A stretch of 5,497 bases of DNA, taken from the NCBI GenBank assembly GCA_005773145.1, contig SXHS01000288.1:1-5497 (forward strand). Reading direction: 5' to 3'. The position numbers were made by a program, and so were the translations under genes. The stretch's first letter is position 1. Every line of letters starts with the position of its first letter. The notes beneath the pieces are model-generated. The model was not told where the DNA came from. It searched no databases and worked only from the letters and a program-made list of their open reading frames with translations. Shown in pieces: positions 1-5,145 of this stretch. The DNA comes from Planctomycetaceae bacterium. Its GTDB lineage: Bacteria > Planctomycetota > Planctomycetia > Pirellulales > Pirellulaceae.

Positions 1-540
1 ACGGACGGCAAAGAGACTCGCGTCAGTCATGACGGTGCGTTGCTGACCCTACAGGTGCCGGACCATGCCAAGGTCTACATCAATGGTCAACTGACCCGTA
101 GCACAGGAACAAATCGTAGTTATGCCTCGGTCGGCTTGGAGCCGGGCAAGAGGTATCGCTATCAGGTTCGTGCCGAGTGGGACGCGGACGGCGAGACGGT
201 CTCGGAGACCAAGGTTGTCCAACTGACTGCGGGCAATCAAGAACTCGTCGACTTCCGTGCCTTGGCTTCTAAGAAGGTTGAAACGCGTCTGACGTTAAAT
301 GTTCCGGAGACCGCGGAAGTGCGGTTGGCCGGGACCAAGACCAACATGAAGGGTAGCCGTCGGACGTTTTCCACCGATCGATTGAATGACGGCCAAGAGT
401 GGTCGGATTACACGATTGAGGTCACCGTGGATCGCAATGGCGAAGCCTTGACCGAGACGAAGACGATCACGCTGCGTTCGGGCCAAGAACTCGAACTGAA
501 TTTTGACTTTGAAGAGAATCGTGTGGCCTCGGCTAAATAG
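1..540 (+). CDS. TIGR03000-type repeat protein, 3' part (5' end outside window)
   Basis: The reading frame is open from base 1 and ends at TAG 538-540, giving 179 visible residues; the true start lies upstream. A TTG at 40 could be read as a start, but the same frame continues before it (TDGKETRVSHDGA), so a partial gene is the better reading. Two related units of about 70 residues are visible. Unit 1 (about 43-255) runs LTLQVPDHAKVYINGQLT, then STGTNRSY, LEPGKRYRYQVRAEW and LTAGNQELVDF. Unit 2 (about 289-510) runs LTLNVPETAEVRLAGTKT, then a diverged middle (LNDGQEWSDYTIEVTV) and LRSGQELELNFDF. The pattern (beta strand, 'VxxNG', 'STGxxRxF', 'L.PGK.Y.Y.V', '.aG....VdF') matches what I know of TIGR03000, a planctomycete-specific domain of unknown function, predicted to be beta-rich and often in secreted or envelope proteins. 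Unit 2 has lost the STG and PGK signatures. No catalytic residues are recognisable. A signal peptide, if present, is outside the window. Confidence 0.8.
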   Translation, partial: TDGKETRVSHDGALLTLQVPDHAKVYINGQLTRSTGTNRSYASVGLEPGKRYRYQVRAEWDADGETVSETKVVQLTAGNQELVDFRALASKKVETRLTLNVPETAEVRLAGTKTNMKGSRRTFSTDRLNDGQEWSDYTIEVTVDRNGEALTETKTITLRSGQELELNFDFEENRVASAK

Positions 541-579
541 CCTGCCGTCTGATTCCGAACGTTCGATAAAATCCAACAG

Positions 580-620
580 GCCCTCGCGATGGAAATTCCG
601 TCGCGAGGGCTTTTCTTTTT
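580..620 (+). terminator. Rho-independent terminator after the TIGR03000-repeat gene
   Basis: A perfect 10-bp stem (GCCCTCGCGA at 580-589 with TCGCGAGGGC at 601-610) encloses an 11-base loop and is followed directly by the T-rich tract TTTTCTTTTT at 611-620. It starts 40 bases after the stop codon of the upstream gene. This is a textbook intrinsic terminator on the + strand and separates that gene from the HTTM gene pair downstream. Confidence 0.92.
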
Positions 621-697
621 GTTATCTCCGGCAGGACCGTTCCGGCACCCCATGCGGACTCAATGAACCCACGGCAAATGTGTGACCCGTTGTGGAT

Positions 698-722
698 CGA
701 ATGTCGATAACGCATACATTCG
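698..722. repeat. Short inverted repeat, possible operator
   Basis: CGAATGT (698-704) and ACATTCG (716-722) are perfect reverse complements separated by 11 bases. The centre-to-centre spacing is 18 bases, compatible with a dimeric regulator site, but a repeat this short can arise by chance. There is no T tract, so it is not a terminator. Confidence 0.3.
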
Positions 723-796
723 GATGGAAATTTTCATAGTCGGTTGGGCCGTCATGGACGCGGTACACCCCATCGTTCGTGGCAGGTTGCTCGTCC

Positions 797-803
797 AAGG
801 GGG
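797..803 (+). promoter_or_regulatory. Shine-Dalgarno sequence deciding the start at 810
   Basis: AAGGGGG ends 6 bases before the ATG at 810-812. It is a good purine-rich ribosome binding site at normal spacing. It favours the ATG over the in-frame TTG at 744, which has no comparable site. Confidence 0.6.
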
Positions 804-809
804 TACACA

Positions 810-1511
810 ATGGGTCGGGGAGCAGCGGGTCGGGGAGCAGCATCGGGATCTCGCAATGCCGATCGCGACAGCCGGCCGGTGTCGGCGGATGCCATACGGC
901 CCGATGGGGTCGAGCTCTGGCTGGGATGGCGTCGAACGGTCGTGACTTTGATGCTGTTGTTTCATTTGACCGCGATCATTGCCGCCCCCTGGTCATCCCC
1001 TCCTCCCGCCAGTGATCTTTCTCGTGCGGTTGCTGAGCTATTTTCGCCCTATCTGGAATTCGCTTACCTGAATCACGGCTATCGATTTTTCGCGCCGAAC
1101 CCGGGCCCCAGTCACTTGGTGCGTTATAAGGTTGAGCTAGCGGATGGCACGCATGAGGAGCACCGCTTTCCGGATACCAGCCAACACTGGCCCCGACTGC
1201 TCTATCACCGATATTTCATGATCAGCGAATCGGTGTACAACCTGACGGAGCCGGTGCGTGAGGCGCCGCCGGAAGGGGCCATTAGTCCGCAAGAGAAGAT
1301 GGCCTTCGAAAAAGACCGAGCGCGCGCGGATGCATTGGTGCGCAGCCTCTCCCGATATCTGTTGGAGCATCACAACGGCCAACGGATCGAACTCTATCTT
1401 CAGCAACACATCATCCCGCCTCCTTGGGAAATCGTGGCGGGCAAACAGCTCAATGATCCGGCGTACTACGAAGAGCGACCGCTGGGCGTGTTTCAACGGG
1501 ATGAATTGTGA
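810..1511 (+). CDS. Uncharacterised single-pass membrane-anchored protein, partner of HTTM protein
   Basis: I know no named function for this 233-residue protein. The ATG at 810 is chosen because AAGGGGG lies 6 bases upstream; the frame also allows TTG 744 (255 residues) or GTG 879 (210 residues). Residues 1-35 are a Gly/Ala/Arg-rich, probably disordered tail that begins with a duplicated GRGAA. Residues about 42-59 (TVVTLMLLFHLTAIIAAP) form one hydrophobic segment, so the protein is probably a membrane anchor or uncleaved signal with the remainder outside the cytoplasm. The rest (60-233) is soluble and contains an aromatic/proline-rich stretch at about 86-106 (AYLNHGYRFFAPNPGPSHLVRY), then YKVELADGTHEEHRFPD, a His/Tyr-rich stretch (about 126-144), a charged helix (about 160-187) and the C-terminus RDEL. 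The stop codon overlaps the start of the HTTM gene by 4 bases, so the two are very likely co-translated. A function connected with the HTTM protein is inferred from this arrangement only. Confidence 0.8.
   Translation: MGRGAAGRGAASGSRNADRDSRPVSADAIRPDGVELWLGWRRTVVTLMLLFHLTAIIAAPWSSPPPASDLSRAVAELFSPYLEFAYLNHGYRFFAPNPGPSHLVRYKVELADGTHEEHRFPDTSQHWPRLLYHRYFMISESVYNLTEPVREAPPEGAISPQEKMAFEKDRARADALVRSLSRYLLEHHNGQRIELYLQQHIIPPPWEIVAGKQLNDPAYYEERPLGVFQRDEL
812..841 (+). repeat. 15-base perfect tandem duplication inside the coding start
   Basis: GGGTCGGGGAGCAGC occurs twice back to back (812-826 and 827-841). It is in frame and gives GRGAA-GRGAA directly after the initiator methionine. Its length is a multiple of three, so it does not disturb the frame. 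It looks like a replication-slippage duplication in a tolerant N-terminal tail. Confidence 0.85.
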
Positions 1512-2491
1512 ACACGATCACGAAATATCTGAGCGAACTGGTGCAGGGCACGCGTCGGGGGTGGAACCAGTTTTGGTTCACCTCGATGGACGTGGCCACC
1601 TTATCTCTGATTCGCGTGTTGGCGGGTGCGATGTTGGTCTACACCCATCTCGTCTGGTCACGCCAGTTGTGGGCATTCCTGTCCCCCAACGGACTCCTGG
1701 AGCGGAGTTATGTGCATAAGTTACGAGAGCTGCCATCGGGCATGCCGTCCTTCGCCTGGACGTACTGGGATTGGTTGGATCGGCCGGCGGCGATTTGGAC
1801 GGTCCACATTCTGGGCCTCGTGGTCTTGGTGATGTTCACGTTGGGGCTCTTCACGCGTGTGACGTCGATTCTCGCATTCCTCATCACGATCTCGTACGTC
1901 CACCGCTTGCCGGGGGCGTTGTTTGGCTTGGATCAGATCAACGGCATGCTGGCCTTGTATTTGATGCTGGGGCCGGCCGGGGCCGCCTTCTCGCTGGACC
2001 GGCGGCGCGCGGCGGCTCGTGGGACTCACGTCCCCACGCACTCGGTGGCCGCGAATATCGCGATCCGCTTGATTCAGGTCCACATGTGCGTGATCTATTT
2101 CTTTGCCGGTGCCGGCAAGCTTTTGGGAGCCAGTTGGTGGGATGGCACGGCCATGTGGGGGGCCGTTGCTAATTTCGAGTATCAATCCGTGGATATTACG
2201 TGGCTCGCGCACGCCCCTTGGGTTATCAACGGCTTGACCCATTTGACGGTCACCTGGGAGTTGACCTATCCAATCCTCGTTTGGCCGCGTTTGACACGGC
2301 CGATCGTGCTTCTACTTGCCGTACCGCTTCATCTGGGCATCGCCTTTTGTCTGGGGATGATCACATTCGGATTGGCCATGTTGATTGGCAATTTGGCCTT
2401 TGTGTCTCCGGATCTCATTCGCGCCGTTACGCGTCGAGGTCTGGCAGCGGACACCGCCGTCCGAACGGGTAAAGTCGTGAAGGACGTTTGA
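1508..2491 (+). CDS. HTTM-domain integral membrane protein (vitamin K-dependent gamma-carboxylase-related)
   Basis: This 327-residue polytopic membrane protein starts at GTG 1508, which overlaps the upstream stop as GTGA; a partial SD (CGGGA, 1497-1501) precedes it. Hydrophobic segments lie at about 30-50, 94-114, 117-134, 143-162, 184-203, 236-258 and 264-299 (probably two passes). The content fits the HTTM family (horizontally transferred transmembrane domain, the membrane core of gamma-glutamyl carboxylase, VKG_Carbox). Signs are the N-terminal FWFTSMDVATLSLIRVLAGAM, an amphipathic aromatic loop (50-92), LGLFTRVTS, and above all YFFAGAGKLLGASWWDGTAM at about 197-216. By eye this last motif aligns with 'AGLKKL..W..G' of animal GGCX and puts Lys204 at the position of the catalytic base. 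The His of the animal 'WNNHSYL' motif is not evident in the corresponding DQINGMLAL segment, and the large lumenal C-terminal domain of GGCX is absent. Real carboxylase activity is therefore doubtful; family membership is fairly secure, function unknown. The C-terminus is a short basic cytoplasmic-type tail. Confidence 0.87.
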   Translation: MNTITKYLSELVQGTRRGWNQFWFTSMDVATLSLIRVLAGAMLVYTHLVWSRQLWAFLSPNGLLERSYVHKLRELPSGMPSFAWTYWDWLDRPAAIWTVHILGLVVLVMFTLGLFTRVTSILAFLITISYVHRLPGALFGLDQINGMLALYLMLGPAGAAFSLDRRRAAARGTHVPTHSVAANIAIRLIQVHMCVIYFFAGAGKLLGASWWDGTAMWGAVANFEYQSVDITWLAHAPWVINGLTHLTVTWELTYPILVWPRLTRPIVLLLAVPLHLGIAFCLGMITFGLAMLIGNLAFVSPDLIRAVTRRGLAADTAVRTGKVVKDV

Positions 2492-2674
2492 TTAGCGTTG
2501 CCCGTTCCCAGGGCTCGCCTGTTACGTGTTTAGCCTGCTGGCATTGCGAAGGTTGTAGCGGCAAGAGAATCACCACGGGCCACCAGACTCATCAGCCTGA
2601 GGCCGCTAGTAGCGCGAACCGAAAATCCCGCTCGGCTAGAAAATAAGTCTCGCCCGCTTGCCTCACGATGAGCT

Positions 2675-2727
2675 TTCCTCAAAAACATGCGTTTCTCAAA
2701 GACAGTTCGTTCCTCAAAAAACGCGCG
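2675..2727 (+). repeat. Three degenerate 17-18 base tandem repeats
   Basis: TTCCTCAAAAACATGCG (2675-2691), TTTCTCAAAGACAGTTCG (2692-2709) and TTCCTCAAAAAACGCGCG (2710-2727) follow each other without gaps. All share the core TT(C/T)CTCAAA(A/G)A and end in CG. They end 4 bases before the left arm of the inverted repeat, so they may be part of the same element. Confidence 0.65.
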
Positions 2728-2731
2728 CATC

Positions 2732-3075
2732 TCTGGCTCCCTCCCCCTTGCGGCTCGTTTTACCACACAAGCACCGACCCAAAAAAATTGGCACCTGCGA
2801 GAAAACTGCGGTTGGAGACGGGTGGACAGTCGTTCGAGAGCGGCCCCGCGGGACTCGGAACAACAAAGCCTCCGTTGGCTGGAAGGGGTCATCTGCGTCC
2901 TCTCGGTTGGGCCGGCGGCGTTCCTTCAGCCACCATGCCGCACGCAGGGAAAATCGTATTCGCCCGGCCACAAGAGTCTAATTTCCAGATGGCATCAACA
3001 GCCCAGTACCCCCGCCCGCGACGCTAGGTCGAGCACTTGTGTGGTACAACGCGCCGCAAGGGGGAGGGGGCCAGA
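2732..3075. repeat. Inverted-repeat-bounded element, 344 bases
   Basis: The left arm (2732-2771, beginning TCTGGCTCCCTCCCCCTTGC) and the reverse complement of the right arm (3036-3075) agree at 37 of 40 positions, and similarity continues raggedly inward with a one-base indel. The shared core includes CCCTCCCCCTTGCGGC and TACCACACAAG. The arms bracket 264 bases with no recognisable gene. This could be a small non-autonomous (MITE-like) element, a decayed insertion sequence lacking its transposase, or two opposed copies of a short dispersed repeat. No target-site duplication is obvious at the outer edges, so mobility is not shown. Confidence 0.7.
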
Positions 3076-3138
3076 TCGGGTGTCTGAGGGACTGAGGGTG
3101 AGCGGTTGGCGGCTGACTCGAGCCCGCTAGGAGTCGCG

Positions 3139-3168
3139 TTGTCGCATTCGACTTCGGGCGAGTATACT
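3139..3168 (+). promoter_or_regulatory. Putative sigma-70-type promoter for asd-truA
   Basis: TTGTCG at 3139-3144 (4 of 6 to TTGACA) and TATACT at 3163-3168 (5 of 6 to TATAAT) are separated by 18 bases. Transcription would start near 3175 and leave a leader of about 35 bases before the GTG at 3211. It is the best -10 box I see in the region and lies in the expected place, but planctomycete promoters are poorly defined. Confidence 0.45.
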
Positions 3169-3198
3169 GGGGTAGTGATCTGAACCGACACAGTAGCT

Positions 3199-3204
3199 GG
3201 GGAG
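3199..3204 (+). promoter_or_regulatory. Shine-Dalgarno sequence of asd
   Basis: GGGGAG lies 6 bases upstream of the GTG at 3211-3213, which supports GTG 3211 as the start. The protein then begins directly with the Rossmann-fold strand, as expected for the family. Confidence 0.6.
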
Positions 3205-3210
3205 TAACGA

Positions 3211-4227
3211 GTGGTGATTGACCAATTGGCCGTGATCGGAGCCACGGGTGCGGTGGGGCAAATTGTGTTGCGGTTGCTGGCGGAACGGCAGTTTCCGGCC
3301 AAGCGCGTGCGCCTGTTTGCCTCGGAGCGATCGGCGGGGAAATCGATTCGATTTCGCGATCAAGATGTGACCGTGGAGCCGTTGCGGGTCGAGTCCTTCC
3401 GCGGCATCGATGTTTGCATCGCCAGCACGCCTGACGACGTGGCACGGGATTGCCTGCGCGGCATCGCCGAGCAGGGGACCATCGTGGTCGACGAGAGCGG
3501 CGCCTGGCGAATGGCGGCCGACGTGCCCCTGGTGGTCCCCGAAGTCAATCCGGAGGCGATTCGCGGGCACCGCGGTCTGATTGCCAGCCCCAATTGCTCG
3601 ACCACGCAGATGGTGGTGTGTCTCAAGCCCTTGCATGACGCAGCCCGCATCCGTCGGGTGGTGGTCAGCACCTATCAGGCGGCTAGTGGCGCGGGCATCG
3701 GCGGACAGACGGACTTAGAGCAGGGGACCCGCGCCCTGTTGGACGGTCGTCCCTATAACTATTCGGCTTTTGTACATCCGTTGGCACTCAACTTGATCCC
3801 CCAAATCGGATCCGCCAAGCATGAAGGCTACACGTCGGAAGAGATGAAGATGGTGTGGGAGACCCATAAGATTCTGGGGGACGATTCGATCCGCGTCTGT
3901 CCGACCTGCATTCGCGTGCCGGTAACGAATTGCCACAGCGAGAGTATCTTGGTTGAGACGGAGCGGAAACTTTCGGTGCCCCAAGTTCGTGACATTTTTG
4001 GCGCCGCAGCTGGGATCACGGTCGTGGACGATTTGGCCGCCAACCGTTATCCCATGCCGCGAGACTGCACGAATCAGGACGATGTATTCGTCGGCCGTAT
4101 TCGAGAAGACCTCTCCAGCGATTGTGGCGTTACCTTCTGGTGTGTCAGTGACAACCTGCGCAAAGGGGCTGCCACCAATGCCGTGCAGATTGCCGAGTTA
4201 TTGGTGAGAGCACGAACGGCGGTCTAG
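3211..4227 (+). CDS. asd: Aspartate-semialdehyde dehydrogenase
   Basis: The cytoplasmic enzyme reduces L-aspartyl-4-phosphate to L-aspartate-4-semialdehyde with NADPH, the branch-point step to lysine/diaminopimelate, threonine, methionine and isoleucine. The 338-residue length is normal for the family. The NADP-binding Rossmann motif is at 10-17 (GATGAVGQ), with RSAGK at about 40-44. The phosphate-binding region is ESGAWRM (95-101, Arg100). The catalytic Cys is Cys129 in SPNCSTTQ. The YQAASGAG stretch (155-162) precedes the dimerisation domain, and EEMKM is at 210-214. Substrate-binding Arg235 and general-base His242 lie in CIRVPVTNCHSES, and the conserved C-terminal DNLRKGAATNAVQIAELL is present. 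Small deviations: DESG where DNSS is common before Phe/Trp-Arg, and NCHSE where GHSE is usual. The key residues remain, so an active enzyme is expected rather than a Usg-type degenerate paralogue. truA follows after 2 bases, which implies one transcription unit. Confidence 0.95.
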   Translation: MVIDQLAVIGATGAVGQIVLRLLAERQFPAKRVRLFASERSAGKSIRFRDQDVTVEPLRVESFRGIDVCIASTPDDVARDCLRGIAEQGTIVVDESGAWRMAADVPLVVPEVNPEAIRGHRGLIASPNCSTTQMVVCLKPLHDAARIRRVVVSTYQAASGAGIGGQTDLEQGTRALLDGRPYNYSAFVHPLALNLIPQIGSAKHEGYTSEEMKMVWETHKILGDDSIRVCPTCIRVPVTNCHSESILVETERKLSVPQVRDIFGAAAGITVVDDLAANRYPMPRDCTNQDDVFVGRIREDLSSDCGVTFWCVSDNLRKGAATNAVQIAELLVRARTAV

Positions 4228-4229
4228 CC

Positions 4230-5048
4230 GTGGTGAAGCCGGAACGAGTTGTGGCCATGGCCCCGGCGTCCTCCCGTTCGAGCGACCCGCGAAGATCGTA
4301 CAAGATGACGCTGGCGTACGATGGCAGAGCCTACAAAGGCTGGCAGCTTCAAGTGAACGAGACAACCGTGCAGGGAACGATGCAAAGGGCACTGGCCAAA
4401 TTGGCGGAGCCGCCCATTGAATTGATCGCGAGCGGTCGCACGGACGCGGGTGTGCATGCGTTGGGGCAGGTGGCCAGTCTGAAGATTGCCAGCAGCCTCG
4501 AGGCGTTTCAGTTGCAGCGCGCGCTCAACTCGCATTTGCCCACCGACATTCGCGTGTTGGATCTTGTCCCAGCCTCGGCCCATTTCCATGCGATTCGAGA
4601 CGCCACTGGCAAGTGCTACCGGTATGTGATTCAAGACGGCATCGTAGCGGACGTGTTCCAGCGTCACTATTGTTGGTTCGTGCCTGGGCGATTGGATGAG
4701 GTTGCCATGCAGCAAGCGGCCGACTCGCTGCGTGGAACGCATGATTTTGCCAGCTATCAAGGTTCGGGTTCGCCGCGCAAATCGACGGTGCGCACGATCT
4801 CGGAATTCACGGTACGGCGCAGGGCAGGGGAGGGGGGAAGCTTCTTGGTGTTGGAGGTCGCAGCTAACGGATTCCTGTACAACATGGTACGCAACTTGGT
4901 GGGGACATTGGTCGAAGTGGGGCGTGGCCGACGGTCGGTGGAGTGGCCCCGGAGCCTGCTTCAGGTAGCCGATCGCAAACAGGCGGGGCGTACGGCTCCC
5001 CCGCAAGGACTCTACTTGTTGCGGGTCGAATATGCCGGGGGTACGTGA
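4230..5048 (+). CDS. truA: tRNA pseudouridine(38-40) synthase TruA
   Basis: TruA converts uridines 38, 39 and 40 in the anticodon arm of many tRNAs to pseudouridine, without a cofactor, in the cytoplasm. The 272-residue product has the expected order of motifs: YKMTLAYDGRAYKGWQLQ (24-41); the catalytic GRTDAGVHALGQ with Asp72; RALNSHLPTDIRV (97-109); KCYRYVI with Tyr130; GTHDFASYQGSG (169-180); and FLYNMVRNLVGTLVEVGRG (215-233), followed by AGRTAPPQGLYL (252-263). The start is uncertain. GTG 4230 (2 bases after asd stops, weak GGCGG at 4218-4222) gives a 22-residue Arg/Ser-rich extension before the usual family start, whereas ATG 4257 would shorten it by 9 residues. ATG 4305 would cut into the first strand and is unlikely. 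Adjacency of asd-family genes to truA is also known in gammaproteobacteria (usg-truA in E. coli; asd-fimV-truA in Pseudomonas). Confidence 0.95.
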   Translation: MVKPERVVAMAPASSRSSDPRRSYKMTLAYDGRAYKGWQLQVNETTVQGTMQRALAKLAEPPIELIASGRTDAGVHALGQVASLKIASSLEAFQLQRALNSHLPTDIRVLDLVPASAHFHAIRDATGKCYRYVIQDGIVADVFQRHYCWFVPGRLDEVAMQQAADSLRGTHDFASYQGSGSPRKSTVRTISEFTVRRRAGEGGSFLVLEVAANGFLYNMVRNLVGTLVEVGRGRRSVEWPRSLLQVADRKQAGRTAPPQGLYLLRVEYAGGT

Positions 5049-5061
5049 TGGATGTACTTGT

Positions 5062-5133
5062 GCTTCGCGCCTCGTGCTTGGTCACACCTAAGAATACGGG
5101 GCGGATCAAAAGAGTGGCGTAGGCTTCGCGCCT
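5062..5133 (+). repeat. 11-base direct repeat between truA and glycosyltransferase gene
   Basis: GCTTCGCGCCT occurs at 5062-5072 and again at 5123-5133, 61 bases apart, in the 97-base gap between the two genes. The second copy lies in a possible small hairpin (GTAGGC 5119-5124 with GCCTGC 5130-5135, one G-T pair, loop TTCGC). There is no T tract after it, so it does not qualify as an intrinsic terminator. Its meaning is unknown. Confidence 0.5.
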
Positions 5134-5145
5134 GCGAAATCAGCG

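Larger units (their letters stand above)
621..809. other. Intergenic leader before the HTTM gene pair
   Basis: No credible gene lies between the terminator and the ATG at 810. The short open frames here have no recognisable content and run out of frame into the next gene. The stretch should contain the promoter for the next two genes, but I see no good -35/-10 pair. The best weak candidates are TTGTGG at 690-695 and the AT-rich CATACAT at 713-719. A 7-bp inverted repeat at 698-722 overlaps them. Confidence 0.5.
2492..3210. other. Long intergenic region with repeat structures, no credible gene
   Basis: About 720 bases separate the HTTM gene from asd. Open frames exist on both strands, but they overlap one another, start without ribosome binding sites and translate to low-complexity Arg/Pro/Ser-rich text, so I read them as fortuitous. 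Contents: 2492-2674 without clear structure; three degenerate 17-18 base repeats at 2675-2727; an inverted-repeat pair 2732-2771/3036-3075 bracketing 264 bases; a weak imperfect hairpin near 2832-2859; and the asd promoter at about 3139-3168. No intrinsic terminator is seen after the HTTM gene. Confidence 0.7.

Noticed and set aside
1500..1511. C-terminal RDEL of the HTTM partner, resembling a eukaryotic ER-retention signal
   Set aside because: The organism is bacterial by every other sign, and a four-residue C-terminus of this kind is easily fortuitous.
1721..2242. Antisense open frame of 173 codons opposite the HTTM gene
   Set aside because: It is a shadow frame with a charged, low-complexity translation opposite hydrophobic membrane segments, as expected from codon complementarity.
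2675..2727. Possible CRISPR-like array
   Set aside because: The units are only 17-18 bases, degenerate and contiguous with no spacers, and there are no cas genes.
2530..3130. Several overlapping open frames of 85-147 codons on both strands between the HTTM gene and asd
   Set aside because: They overlap one another in different frames, lack ribosome binding sites, read through the repeat arms and translate to Arg/Ser/Pro-rich low-complexity sequence. They are better explained as repeat-derived noise, though conserved small proteins inside a repeat cannot be fully excluded.
2978..3636. Antisense open frames of 155 and 169 codons running from the intergenic region into asd
   Set aside because: They overlap the strongly supported asd gene on the opposite strand and show no family features.
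4224..5006. Long antisense open frame (260 codons) opposite truA
   Set aside because: It is the reverse-strand shadow of a well-supported truA gene in GC-rich DNA; its translation shows no recognisable domain.
5119..5135. Terminator after truA
   Set aside because: The stem is short with a G-T pair and there is no T tract downstream.
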